Part shown: in pieces, positions 39,205-49,920 of the stretch
How the letters are laid out: each line of letters opens with the position of its first letter
How positions within the stretch are numbered: the first letter of the stretch is position 1
NCBI GenBank assembly: GCA_917880885.1
Contig: OU862928.1
Span: forward strand, 35,390,962 to 35,454,961
Direction: 5' to 3'
DNA length: 64,000 nucleotides
DNA from: Limnephilus marmoratus
Taxonomy: Eukaryota > Arthropoda > Insecta > Trichoptera > Limnephilidae
The notes under the pieces: generated by a model
What the model saw: only the letters and a program-made list of their open reading frames with translations
What the model was told of the DNA's origin: nothing
Database searches by the model: none
Position numbers and translations under genes: made by a program

Positions 39205-40680
39205 CATTAATTTCATTAAATTATAGACCAATTTGCATACTGTCTACCATCCCGAAAATGTTTGAAAGTATTGTCTTAGATAAGATTGCTGATAAGTTTA
39301 GGCATATTATTACTCCAGAACAGCATGGTTTTGTAACCGGTCGGTCAACCACAACCAATCTTCTATTATATGAACACTATATCTGTGAAGCTTTCACATC
39401 TCGTGCACAAGTAGATTCAATATATTCTGACTTTTCAAAAGCCTTTGATAAAGTAAATATTAATATCCTTCTCGCGAAACTGCAAGCCCTTGGTATACAT
39501 GGATCATTCCTAAAATGGTTGAATAGTTATCTCTGTAACCGTGAACTCATGGTAAAATTAAATAATAAATTTTCGTATAAATTTAAAGTAACTTCGGGAG
39601 TTCCTCAAGGCTCTCATCTGGGCCCACTTCTCTTCATTTTATTTATAAATGATCTATCTTTATGTTTCGATAATGTCAAATTCATTCTATTCGCAGATGA
39701 CCTAAAGCTTTTTAAGATTATAAAATGTTTAAATGATGCACTTATCCTTCAGCAAAATTTAGATAGACTTGCTAGCTGGTGTGAAATAAATAAATTATTC
39801 CTAAATGTAAAAAAATGTTTCCACATGTGTTTTTACCGTTCACGGATTCCAATATCTACATCGTATTTAATTAAAAATAATGAAATTGCATTAGTACCAT
39901 TTATCAAAGACCTTGGTGTTATTTTTGACCGGAAACTTACATTTGATCGTCACTGTGAAACAATTTCCAATAAGGCCATGCAAATTCTAGGTTTTGTAAT
40001 ACGTAACACAAGGACTTTTTAAAACATTGAGTCAATTAAGCTACTTTACTGCTCTCTTGTAAGATCGCAGCCGGAATATGCATCTCCTGTATGGTCTCCG
40101 ATTTATACCTGTAACTTACACCGTTTGGAGAGAGTACAAAGAAAATTTCTTCGATACATTCAATTCAAATTGAGACAGCCTGTAATTGAAATCCGCTACA
40201 ATGCATTAATGTCTGATCTAAACCTACCACTACTTTCTACCAGGCGTACTATTAATGACATTCTTATACTTTTTAAATTACTGAACAATCTCATAGACTG
40301 CCCTCAAATGTGAAGTGTTATAAATATTCGTGTCCCAGTTAAATCAACTCGACTCCACCACCTTTTCCACAGTGACAATCATAGCACTAACTATTCCTAT
40401 CATTCACCGCTAGTGCGTTTTCACCGAACTGCCAATACGTATACAGACCTCTTCGATATTTTCAATACCTCACCGATTTCCGTCTTGCATCAAAGCAAAA
40501 ATAATTAGTTTTTTATGTAACTGATATGTTTGTAAAATGATAAATATTTGTTGTACTAATATGCATCGTATGTATGTACTGTATGTTATTCTATATATAT
40601 AATGTTTGTTAATGTTCGATACACTTGTATTATGTATGTAATAGCCCTGTGTACGGGCGTTTAAATAATAAATAAGTTAT
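39205..40680 (+). pseudogene. Jockey-like LINE reverse transcriptase, broken
   Basis: The plus strand encodes RT blocks in order: YRPICILSTIPKMFESIV, PEQHGFVTGRSTTTNLLLY, YSDFSKAFDKVNINILLAK, TSGVPQGSHLGPLLFILFIN and the catalytic FADDLKLFK, then LGVIFDRKLTFDRHCE. A TAA at 40021 stops the frame; the same frame continues with SLVRSQPEYASPVWSPIY to a second stop at 40312, after which a +1 frame carries the tail (RVPVKSTRLHHLFHS). A/T-rich sequence with AATAAATAAG closes the element near 40675. 5'-truncated. Confidence 0.9.
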
Positions 40681-40729
40681 TAAATTATTTTCATAACACC
40701 ACGCTATTCAAGTAACTATGATGGGTTCC

Positions 40730-41146
40730 CTATCTCGGTTCACGGGGTGGGCGCGATGCCAATTTCTGATAATTCTCGAACATAGTACACGCGATTTCTA
40801 GATCAGTAGCGGAGCTTTTATTATGCATGGTCAATATACTAGTGTACTGCGGAAGTAGACCACGCTTCGGTGTCTCTTCGAGTTCTTCCTCCGACATAGG
40901 TGACTCTAGAATACGATTTTTATGACGCGTCTCTATAAAAAAAGTCTGTTTTCCCATGCGCTTGTTTAGTGGTATAAACTTCGAATTTACGATCCCAAGT
41001 TGAATTTGGTATTTCGAATTTACTAATAAGTTGTTTTTTAAGTTCGGACCGCGATAGACTCTCTCTAGGCGAGGAGAGAAACCAAAGCATTGCCATTCCC
41101 GAAAGGAGTTCATTAAAGCATTTTGCAACTTCATCGGGATTAACAC
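40730..41146 (-). pseudogene. Ty3/gypsy gag, C-terminal half
   Basis: The minus strand encodes a gag capsid: SVNPDEVAKCFNELLSGMA, FLSSPRESLSRSELKKQLIS, then after a frameshift near 40925 KNRILESPMSEEELEETPK and YTSILTMHNKSSATDLEIAC. It is split from its N-terminal half (42501-42956) by the transposon at 41147-42500. Confidence 0.8.
41139..41146. repeat. Target-site duplication ATTAACAC, left copy
   Basis: The same eight bases recur at 42501-42508. Confidence 0.9.
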
Positions 41147-42500
41147 TAGCGTGTGTCAATTATTTCAACTTTTGAATTCAGAAACGCCCGTGGTCTCAAA
41201 AGTTGCGTCTTGCAAAGAAAATGAGAACGGCATTTAAATTTATTTTTTTAAAAATGGTTATTAGCCCGCTAAAATGCATTGAAAATCAGAAAACAAACCT
41301 AAAACTTTTTTTATTTTTATTTTTAATAAATTTTTTTTTCGGCAATCTAACCTTTTAATGTTTGTTTATTATTAAAAAATGCGTATAACTGACAAAAATG
41401 AAAAAAAAGTTCAACTTTATGAATACAAGTAAGTCTACAAGAATTCTGATTTTATCCAGAAAAAGTGTTACTTTCCCCTTTTATTTTTTCAACCAACACA
41501 TCACATATGTTTAAAAAAAATTTTTTTTTGGTTCTTTGTACTGCAATTATGTAATGAAAAATAAGTTTATTTATTTATTTATTTATTGTTGTTATACGCC
41601 CGTAGGGGCTTTTACATAGATTATAAAATAATATTTAAGTTATCGAGGATTACACATAGGTACATAGAATTTATACCAAAAGTTATAAAAGTGAAAATTT
41701 TTTAAGAATATACAAGTAGTTATTGAAGAAAAAACCACTTGTATATTCTTGCGTAAAACAAACAAGACATATTTTAAACAATGTAATATTTGACAATAAC
41801 ATAGAACAAAATATAATATTAAACATTACAATAACACATCAAATCGTAAAATGTATTATACCCACGTTACAATAATTTGTAGGATTCCACAAAGTGTTGG
41901 TTTAAATTGCATTTTAGAATATAAAGGGAATCAGCGAATATATCTACAATACCACCAAATTTGTTGCCTAAATCATGCATCCTATTGGTAAGTGAGTGTG
42001 ATTGATAGTTGGTTGTGTATGTGTTGCAAAAGAATGTTATATTTAGTCTAGTATTCCTTGTCGGTACATGAAGTTTAATGGTAGCAACGATGGCAGGGCT
42101 GTCAATTAGGTTGTTCATAACTCTGTATAATAAAATTAGGTCTGAAATGATTCTTCTGTCAGACAACGTAATTAAATTAAGTCGATTCATCAAACTTAAA
42201 TAATTAATGTTTTCTATTGGAATTTTGAGTTTGAAATTTAAGTACCTAAGAAATTTGTGTTGAACACGTTCTATTTTGTTAGAGTGTACTTTATAGAAAG
42301 GGGACCAAATAGGTGAATTATATTAAAATATGAACCCTTTGTTTTATTTTTTTTCCAAATCACGAAATCCATAATAGTGAACAACTATTTCATTTTTTTT
42401 TACGTTTTCGAATAGCTACAAATCATACGAAACTTTTGAGACCCTGGGCGTTTAAATATAAGACCATTTGTTTTCTCTCTATGGAGAGCGACACACGCTA
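41147..42500. mobile_element. hAT-like non-autonomous DNA transposon
   Basis: The terminal inverted repeat TAGCGTGTGTC at both ends, with weaker inverted similarity reaching about 90 bp in (AAACGCCCNNGGTCTCAAAAGT), and an 8-bp ATTAACAC duplication. There is no hAT transposase inside; instead a LINE fragment (41567-42330) occupies the middle. Confidence 0.85.
41567..42330 (-). pseudogene. LINE RT C-terminal fragment inside the hAT-like element
   Basis: A (TTTA)n run at 41570-41587 marks the 3' tail on the minus strand. The coding part has ERVQHKFLRYLNFKLKIP, MMNRLNLITLSDRRIISDLI and LYRVMNNLIDSPAIV, a jockey-type RT tail similar to 40125-40313. Confidence 0.8.
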
Positions 42501-42956
42501 ATTAACACTCCGGCTTATGGTTAGCATTTCTATGCGGTTTATAAATTCCGGAACATCCGTCGCCCCATTGATTTTCAGTTTCCAAGAAGTGAAATTAGTC
42601 ACTTTCGCCTCCCTCAAACATATTTAATTTCTACTGGCGGCTCTAACATTTCTGATTCTTCTCGCGGAATAGGGTCTGTTTCATCGTTTGCTAGTTTAAT
42701 TCGACGAATGAATGCCTTGTTAAAAGAGCGCGCTTGTTTTTGCAAGGCTGACAAATTCTTGTTCCCAATGATACCGCGTTTTCTTAACACTTTGCACTTC
42801 TATTGAATTCATTGGTTGAAAAATATTACTTAAAATTTCCCAGTTACCACTGTGTGTATCGCTTTCAGAAAAAAACAGCTCGCCTTCTTTTACTTGGTCG
42901 CGCACTTCGACATACTTTAGGTAGACTATGTTTCCTTTGTTACGTTCTTCATTCAG
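42501..42956 (-). pseudogene. Ty3/gypsy gag, N-terminal half
   Basis: Minus-strand fragments include NKAFIRRIKLANDETDPIPR, TSWKLKINGATDVPEFINRI and the junction with the other half at 41138. There are stops and at least one frame change. Confidence 0.65.
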
Positions 42957-43220
42957 TTATGGGAGTAATGCCTTCCTCTTCTCCAACGTTTCTTTAGTGT
43001 AGTCTTCCGAAATATGTAACTCCTTAGACTTTTTCTTGTTTTTCAAAACTTCGCTCTTCTTCCATGCGTTGATAAAGGATACGAGTGTAGGTCTCGGTTT
43101 TTCTGTGTTTACTGAATTTCCAATATGATAGATTTTGTCTATCTCGAAGTTTTCTATTTTTATGTCCAATTCTTCATGGAGTTTTTGCCTCGTATTTACT
43201 GAAAAGTAATAAAACAACAA
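42957..43220 (-). pseudogene. LINE ORF1/linker-like fragment
   Basis: An 87-codon open stretch with IENFEIDKIYHIGNSVNTEK, PRPTLVSFINAWKKSEVLKN and ELHISEDYTKETLEKRKALL. The pattern (PRP..V.F....K..VLKNK, I.EDF...VL.KR..L.P) is that of LINE ORF1-type or endonuclease-linker proteins in insects. Assignment rests on pattern memory. Confidence 0.6.
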
Positions 43221-43241
43221 ATTTTTATTTTTTTTTATTTT

Positions 43242-43471
43242 TTACGTGCACAATTCGTGGAGATATTTTTTGAAACATGTTATATTATTTACAAAAATAT
43301 CTATGAAAGCGTGTATTTTAACAAGATCGTTGTATGATCGAGACATTCTAGACATAGGATTAAAATATCCAGTATTATTGGTAAAAATTTCGGTCCAAAA
43401 TATATTAAGGTTTCTTGTAGATTTGGGCCTGGCGTATAACTTGATTTGATTGACTAAGTTACTGTCTACAC
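43242..43471 (-). pseudogene. LINE RT tail, 3' part
   Basis: The minus strand encodes YARPKSTRNLNIFWTEIFTN and GYFNPMSRMSRSYNDLVKI, a LINE C-terminal tail. It is separated from its upstream part (44962-45080) by the hAT element. Confidence 0.8.
43464..43471. repeat. Target-site duplication GTCTACAC, left copy
   Basis: Repeated exactly at 44954-44961. Confidence 0.9.
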
Positions 43472-44953
43472 CAGGGGTTCCCAAACTTTTCCAAGTCGCG
43501 GCACCCTTAGAAAATTTGAATTTTCTCACGGCACCCCGGTCATATAATATCTATCTGTGGTAGCCCCGGGACCGAGTGTGGAGGTGGGGATGGTGTTTTC
43601 GCCAGTGCTATTGTAGATTTTTTCGAACGTCTTCTTTAGTTTTGCATTGTTCTGGAGTGCAGCCGACAGGGCCTCTGCCTTACCCACAACCGCTGAGTGC
43701 GCCATTGCTGTGTTGTGGAGGAGCTTCTTTATTTCCTCGATGGCTGCGCCGATGGTAGCCCGATCCTCCTTTTTTTAACTTATTTTTTGCATCGCCACAT
43801 GTCTGGTATATATTATTTAGTAGTCACCAGATCGGGAAGATCAATTCAGAACTTAGTAAGCTTGCCGAAGTTTGTTGAATGCTAGCCTCGTCTTCCTCTC
43901 TCTGGCGCTTCCTGTTAGCTTGGTTGGGAGAATTTGATGTTCCCGGAGCATTTTGTGTCTCAGTATTCTTTGTAGTCTGGGGAGCAGACTACACATTCGT
44001 AGGTGCTTGCACCTCTTCAGCTTCCTGCTGATAGACCATGGCAGGGAGCCCAGCCTCACCCATCAGTTGGCTGCTGTGCAGACTTCTGAATGGTGACCCT
44101 GCACGTCCCTCCCTACCCGCCTTAAGATCAATGATAATTGATTTCAGTTTTCGGTTCTCCTCTAAGATTGAGCGTTGAAAACATTCAGAGTCTGAGTCGT
44201 CCGAGTCAGAAGGCTTGCTAGTTTCAATGGTAATCGTAGTTAACCATAGAATAGTGCACAATTAAGTGTTAATATAAACCGGTGTATTCTGCACTCTGAG
44301 AATTGTCACAAAATGAGTTTCTATGGTTTACTCTAGGTTAAGTTTAAAATTGTCTATGGTTCGCTGAATTAAATTTGCAAATTTAATGAGTTTTTTTAAC
44401 TAACAAATACGGATTATACATACTAAAACACTTATAAACTAGAAAAGGGCACTTAAATTATGCTAAGAAATGTTTGTTAACACTTAAACCTACGAATTCG
44501 CGGCTAAAATTTACGAAGAAAATTTAGCCATAGTTTTGACACTTAGAATTTAAAGTTGTCTGTTTTCACTATTATAAGGAATAATCTCACCGAGATAAAG
44601 TTTGCCGGAGGGTAGCCGACCGAGCCGCACCCGATGGATATGTTTTTGGTATTCTGCGAAGATGTTTTGATTTTTTATGAGGTAATTTTGAGAGAGCAAA
44701 AAATTTTTTGACAGGTCTTGTCGTGGATGAGAACTGAACTGAGTCAAATCCGAACAAGCGTATTTGGCTGCTGTCGCTCGAGAGGTCAATTAGATTTTCT
44801 TCTTCCTGCGTAGTAAAATCTTAGGAGCTGGAGCCCGGCCACGCGGGTGATTTTGCATTCCATAAAATGTTTGTATTCGTTCATGTCAATTTTGATTTTT
44901 AGTAGAGACATCAGGGGCACTTCTGATCTCGGCACCCACTTTGGGAACCTCTG
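43472..44953. mobile_element. hAT non-autonomous transposon (CAG..GGTTCCCAAA ends)
   Basis: The ends CAGGGGTTCCCAAACTT and, inverted, CAGAGGTTCCCAAAGTG have the classical hAT terminus, with an 8-bp GTCTACAC duplication. Inside, minus-strand open stretches (44261-43989, with SDSDDSDSECFQRSILEENR; 44986-44550 on the margin) do not match a hAT transposase, so the copy appears non-autonomous or carries captured sequence. Confidence 0.88.
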
Positions 44954-44961
44954 GTCTACAC

Positions 44962-45080
44962 GATTATTCACAATTTTATAAAGCATTAAGAGGTCATTTA
45001 TGTTTCGTCTTAACTAGACTTTCTAATTTGAAATGTGTAAATCTTTGTTCCCCTCTAGAAGATGGTAGACACCCGATCGG
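44962..45080 (-). pseudogene. LINE RT tail, upstream part
   Basis: The minus strand reads LLYKIVN-type LINE tail sequence (FKLESLVKTKHK and downstream LMLYKIVNN), continuous with 43242-43471 once the hAT element is removed. Confidence 0.6.
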
Positions 45081-45196
45081 TAAGACAAAATCCATGTAAA
45101 TTATTTACTTTGATTTATTATTTCACTTTGTTCGTTAATATTATTAAACGCATCGTTTTCATTACTTTCTTTGAAATATTCATTAAATTGATGATC

Positions 45197-45594
45197 CACG
45201 GCAATAAAAATATATTAATAAATGTTCAATTATTATTTTAGTTTTGAAACGTTCACAGAATAATAGTTCACAGTAGGAGGAGCTCCGCCACGAACAATGT
45301 ACCGATACAGACTGACCAAATAAAACGGCACGGCAATAAAAATATATTAATAAATATTCAATTATTATTTTAGTTTTGAAACGTTCACAGAATAATAGTT
45401 CACAGTAGGAGGAGCTCCGCCATGAACAATGTACCGATACAGACTGACCAAATAAAACGGCACGGCAATAAAAATATATTAATAAATATTCAATTATTAT
45501 TTTAGTTTTGAAACGTTCACAGAATAATAGTTCACAGTAGGAGGAGCTCCGCCATGAACAATGTACCGATACAGACTGACCAAATAAAACGGCA
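45197..45594. repeat. Tandem repeat, 132-bp unit x3
   Basis: CACGGCAATAAAAATATATT begins units at 45197, 45329 and 45461; each carries GGAGGAGCTCCGCCA and CCGATACAGACTGACC. The units differ by only a few bases. Confidence 0.92.
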
Positions 45595-45724
45595 CGCAGA
45601 AAAATACAAATTAGACAAAAATGACAAGAATTCTAAGAAACAATATGTAATCTAATCCTTTTCATTATTTGACTATGAATACATTTTAGAGAATATTTTT
45701 TAATTCTTTATGTACACCTAGGGA

Positions 45725-45822
45725 ATGCAAATCTCGCGAGATTGGGGCTCAAGCAAGATCCCGCTAGTTTAAGAATAACAATGCTGCGAGATCTCGCCAA
45801 TTTTGAGATCTCGCGAGATTGG
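45725..45822. repeat. CTCGCGAG-rich inverted motif
   Basis: AATCTCGCGAGATT occurs at about 45731 and 45811, with GAGATCTCGCCAATTTTGAG between. It may be the end of a DNA transposon truncated by the LINE at 45825. Confidence 0.5.
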
Positions 45823-45824
45823 CT

Positions 45825-46316
45825 GTTTTGTTTTTTTTTTTTTTTTTACATTAACTCCACACAGGAGGCCCTGAGGAAAATAATTTCCCTCAGGGCCTAT
45901 GTCATCTGGGATGCTGTGTGGAGGGTCTTTTTGAGGAGAGGAAGGAATGAACATTGGTCTTGAAGAGACCCATGTTGTAGGAAGGAGGAAACACAGAGGC
46001 CGGCAAATCATTCCACAGCCGAGCTGTTGAACACAAGAACGAGTCGAAGAAACGACCCGTTCTCATGTGACAAATGTCAACCGTGTACAAATGTTGGGCA
46101 CGCGTTTGGCGTGTTTCCCGACTATGCACCGGTGCCGAAGGGATCAATGATGCTAGTTCCTCGGAGCATCTTCCATTGTAATACCGGTAGAACAAGGATA
46201 GCATTCCCACCCGACGCCTGTGCTCTAAAGATTGCAATCCGTCTGTTAAGATGGGAGAATCTATCAAACGGACCGCCCGTTTCTGCACAGAGTCGAGGGT
46301 ATTTTTCAGGTATTTT
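45825..46316 (-). mobile_element. LINE 3'-tail family, copy 2
   Basis: The poly-A tail (poly-T on plus, 45830-45847) and a 143-codon open RT tail (LDSVQKRAVRLIDSPILTD, FYRYYNGRCSEELASLIPS, TGRFFDSFLCSTARLWND). Near-identical to copy 3 at 56686-57365 over its length. 5'-truncated near 46316. Confidence 0.92.
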
Positions 46317-46473
46317 GTGTATTTTTTTTGCAAATAATCACAATATTTGAATAAATTAGGAAAAAATAGAAGTATTTTAAGATAAAAATTTTCACGAATT
46401 TTTCAATAGACATTTATTTATGCATCAAACATTGTTTGACGTATTTATCTATAATTTTTTAATAAACTTCTAA

Positions 46474-47451
46474 GGGGCCGTTCAAGTATTACGTAACGCA
46501 CTTGGGGGGGGGAGGTCTTGTGAAACGTTACTGTGCGTTACGAGGGGAGGGGAGGGGGGTTCAAACAAAGCGTTACGTTTTTCTATATTTAGATAAAAAA
46601 ATAAAAAATCTTCCAAGTTGGCAATCCTTTTCATTCTCGAAATCTCTTTTTTTATTTACTTGTATTACCGCAAATGCGATTAAAACAAGAAAAGAGGTAT
46701 TTAAGCGACTTTCCAGGACTTTGTGCAACTTAATTGTGGCTTTTAGGTAGAAATTGTCACTTGGGCGTTACGTAACGTTTAGGGGGGGGGGGAAAGAGGA
46801 CGGAAAAACGTTAAGGCGCGTTACACGGGGGGTCAAAAATCTTCAAAAATTGCATTACGTAATACTTAACTCCTTGAATGCCTGAGGAACAACACGGAAA
46901 TTTCACAACCTTGAATTTGAATTGAATGTTTTGTGGATTAATTTTGAGCTATCGTATATTTTATTGACCGAAACACATTCCTAGAACAATAAACTATGTA
47001 CCAAAACAACATTACTTGCGTTAATTACGTAAATTGATAGGTTTTACGATGTTTTCGTCAAATAACATGCATCGACTTTGACCGAAAGAATAGCGGCAAA
47101 TCTGACATTTTGATGTCACAGATAAAAATTATTTTTAAATATTCTGGGGTTGCAAGGTGAATGAAATCTTTACCCATCTTATGGGGAATGTTGGCGCAAG
47201 CGATTCTGACACTGTCCTTATGTAAATTTTGTACATAGAAGGGTCAAAATCGCAGAAAAACGTATTTTTTCCCCGCGCATGCGCACAAACTACGCACATC
47301 CCCGCGCTTCGGCAAATTAAATATAAACAATTCCGAGTGACTAGGCGCATTGCAGGTTCATACACTTTATACATAAGGGTCAAAATTGCATTTCAAATTG
47401 CCGCGGCCACCGGGTGACGACAAGCGGCACAGAAGAGGTTAAACGCCCCCT
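46474..47451. mobile_element. MITE with TTACGTAA-type ends, interrupted
   Basis: The left end GGGGCCGTTCAAGTATTACG and the inverted right end (GGGGGCGTTTAAGTATTACG once the inner TTAA element is removed) pair well; TAA flanks both sides. The interior is G-rich on plus (GGGGGGGGGAGG, 46503-46560) and lacks genes. Its right terminal repeat was split at TTAA by the element at 46866-47442. Confidence 0.8.
46866..47442. mobile_element. TTAA element, nested copy
   Basis: TTAA at 46866-46869 and 47439-47442. The body is the diverged reverse complement of 30671-31308 over its full length, ending GCGGCACAGAAGAGG. TTAA duplication is the hallmark of piggyBac-type transposition. No gene. Confidence 0.82.
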
Positions 47452-47752
47452 AAGTAGTAAACTTTGACGTATGTATCTATCAAATAACAAAGAAAGAAAC
47501 AACCAGTCTTCTCTTCTAATATCAAACAAAAATCTTTTAGTAATAAAACAGTTCTTTTATAACAAACAAAACAACGAGAAGCCAAAATTTTTTTTTACTT
47601 ATTATCTAAGTTGAGTTGACTATTAAACTGAGATATTATTATCAATTAAATAAAACTATATCTACTCAGTAGATCCATTAAATATTACAGATTAAATAAC
47701 AAAATATACCATTAAAATGAAAGATTTGTTCAGTTCAAATCACAAGCCATTA

Positions 47753-48050
47753 TTACGAATTATTTTGAAAATAGCTCCTTAAGAAGCACAAAATGTCCAA
47801 AGAATCGTCTGCTAAACGGCTTCTTATTTTGTTGGCCAAATAACCAGCCGCTGAGAAGGCCCTTTTGGATTCAACGCTAGTTGGAACCACAGATCTCAGG
47901 CAGTTCTCCACGAACTGTAAAATTTCGCCTTTTGAACCCCCGGACTCATAAAAATTAATTTCCTTTTTGATTAATGCCTCCAGAGAATTCGTAGTTACTT
48001 TTCTGTCTCTAGGTTCTTTGAACACAGCAGTCAATGTTTTACTGAAGTTC
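47753..48050 (-). pseudogene. hAT transposase, C-terminal dimerisation domain
   Basis: The minus-strand frame encodes VPTSVESKRAFSAAGYLANK, KIRSRLADDSLDILCFLRSY, the hATC dimerisation motif. The frame is open for 94 codons up to 48034; the catalytic core upstream is missing or replaced by AT-rich DNA. A hAT-like terminus (on the minus strand AGGGTTGCCATCTGTCCGG) lies near 48222, consistent with an internally deleted element. Confidence 0.85.
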
Positions 48051-48245
48051 TTCTTGCAATGAAATACTCATGCGTGTCTCAGAAAGAGATAAAGCGGTTC
48101 ATTATCGTCATCATCAAATTCACTAACAAAAAGCCATAAAGGCCGGACATATAAATATTTTGCCAGACACAACCTACAAAAGTCATACATGTCTGGCTAA
48201 AGCCGGACAGATGGCAACCCTAATCCCGTCATATTTATAAAAATG

Positions 48246-48668
48246 CTAACAAAAAACTAACACAATGAAAAACCAACACACAACTGTCAAAGGGACATGA
48301 CCGGCTGGGTTAGATATTTGTTTTACCATCTGATGATTAATTACTAGAACCAATACCAGGGGTTCAGCCAAGCGCCGAACCAGTTTATACAAGATTATAT
48401 TTATTATACATTTTATTCCATGAGGGTTATATTGCCTAACAATTGATTTTAACTCATCAAGATCCAAAATTTGATTGCTAGCCTGTAGTTTCAAGAAGAT
48501 TCTAACACCTCCAGGTATGATTGTGCGATTTATTGGTTCGGCATTGACGTATACCAAACCTGCGTTGGTGGCGAATTCACCATATTGGTTGCGAAACGTG
48601 TGATTTACCAAGAATTTACTGTCTGCATTGCTAGACGCTATAGGATTAGGGATATTATCTCTAATCAC
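48246..48668 (-). CDS. Hypothetical open frame, unrecognised
   Basis: 140 codons, with GLVYVNAEPINRTIIPGGV, IFLKLQASNQILDLDELKSI and RQYNPHGIKCIINIILYKLV. No known domain is seen. It starts next to the hAT-like terminus at 48222 and runs toward a SINE. It may be an exon of an unknown gene or of a mobile element; codon choice is not decisive. Confidence 0.3.
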   Translation of the reverse strand: MIRDNIPNPIASSNADSKFLVNHTFRNQYGEFATNAGLVYVNAEPINRTIIPGGVRIFLKLQASNQILDLDELKSIVRQYNPHGIKCIINIILYKLVRRLAEPLVLVLVINHQMVKQISNPAGHVPLTVVCWFFIVLVFC

Positions 48669-48705
48669 TGGGCGGATCTTCTGTGGGCTGCGTCTACCAA
48701 TCTTC

Positions 48706-48925
48706 TTTCTTCAATTCTGAATGGTGGTCTTACACCAGGGCGATACTGAGAGTATCTTCCACACTAAAATGTGCCGCAAATTTACCACATATTATTTTAA
48801 AATTATTTAATTGTGAAATAACACAAATTAATTTAATAAAATTTGTGTTATTTCAATTGTCTGATTTGAACCCGCAACCTTCCGATTGCTAGTCGAAAGC
48901 CTTACCCCTCGACCACGGAGGCTAA
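48706..48925 (-). repeat. tRNA-derived SINE, copy 1
   Basis: On the minus strand the head has an A box (TGGTCGAGGGG, 48905-48915) and a B box (GGTTCAAATC, 48862-48871) with an anticodon-arm-like TTCGACTAGCAATCGGAAG between. The body (GAATGGTGGTCTTACACCAG, GTGCCGCAAAT) is shared with 49735-49920. A short hairpin (GAAATAACACAAATT, 48816-48855) lies between head and body. Confidence 0.75.
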
Positions 48926-49094
48926 GATGTTTCAGTATACATGTATGAGTAGCTTAGTGAGTCCAAATATAGGATTTACTCATAAATTTGCAAATCGCTC
49001 AAAATTACATTATTAAAGTTATGTACAAAAAAAAAATTTAAAAAAATCTTGACAGAGTAATTATACAAAGAGACTCAAATTTAAGTATTAATTC

Positions 49095-49285
49095 TTCTTC
49101 AATGGCGCTACAGCCCATTTCGAGCCTTGGCCTCCTTCAAAATAAGCCTCCACCGCCCTCTGTCCTCGGCCGTCGTCTTCCAATCTGCAACATGGAGTAA
49201 TCCTCTTGCATCCTTCCTGACATCATCCTCCCATCTCAGTCTAGGTCTGCCCGCCTTTCGTTTACCTCCCGGGTGTCCTGTCACA
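49095..49285 (-). pseudogene. RTE-like LINE RT C-terminus
   Basis: The minus strand encodes HPGGKRKAGRPRLRWEDDVR, then DARGLLHVADWKTTAEDRGR and WRLILKEAKARNGL before a stop. It is the same protein tail type as 8138-8851 (RGRPRREYLEDLL). Both ends are truncated. Confidence 0.85.
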
Positions 49286-49309
49286 TTAATTAATTATGTA
49301 AATTATTTA

Positions 49310-49734
49310 TACTGCAAACTACAAAATATGTATTTAAAAACAAAAATAATTTAGAAAAAAAATTAAATAGAATTAGAAAAAGGACTAATAATGTGTTTTA
49401 CCCCCACCCCCACCCCCCCCCAGCCCAATATCAAATTAATGCAAACACATAGCAGTTTTACTGGTCCTCGTACATTTAATCTCCTACCAAAACTGATTCA
49501 TTGAGTGTACAAAGGCCTCGACCAGCAATATTCCTGTATAAATTAGTTAACAATAATATTCAATTTTATATTTTTTTACATGAATACCGCACAAGAGTCC
49601 CAACTGATCCCGTCTGGAGTCAGTGGGACTATGGCATCCCCAATCGGGGTATGTTGTGAGCCTGAAGGTGGTGGGGAGGGGAAGGAGATATGGTTCAGAT
49701 CTGGTCACCAAACACGGCTAAAGCCATTTCAAGC
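49310..49734. other. Low-complexity and repeat scraps
   Basis: A C-rich run (49401-49423) and one unit of the 10660-11275 minisatellite (49580-49605, GAATACCGCACAAGAGTCCC). No gene. Confidence 0.6.
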
Positions 49735-49920
49735 AACGTTTCAATTCTGAATGGTGGTATTACACCAGAGCGATACTGAGAGCATCTTCCACTCTGGAAC
49801 GTGCCGCAAATCTTTACTAAGTATAAAATGAAGTCGCTCACGCTGTATGTGAGTTAGCCACAGCAACGTGTCGCGGAGTGCTAGTCAAGAGCCTTACCGC
49901 TGGACTATGCTGGCCGTCTA
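49735..49920 (-). repeat. tRNA-derived SINE, copy 2
   Basis: The body CAATTCTGAATGGTGG to GTGCCGCAAAT matches copy 1; the minus-strand head has AGTCCAGCGGTAAGGCTCTTG and GACTAGCACTCC, tRNA-like but with a decayed B box. Confidence 0.7.
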
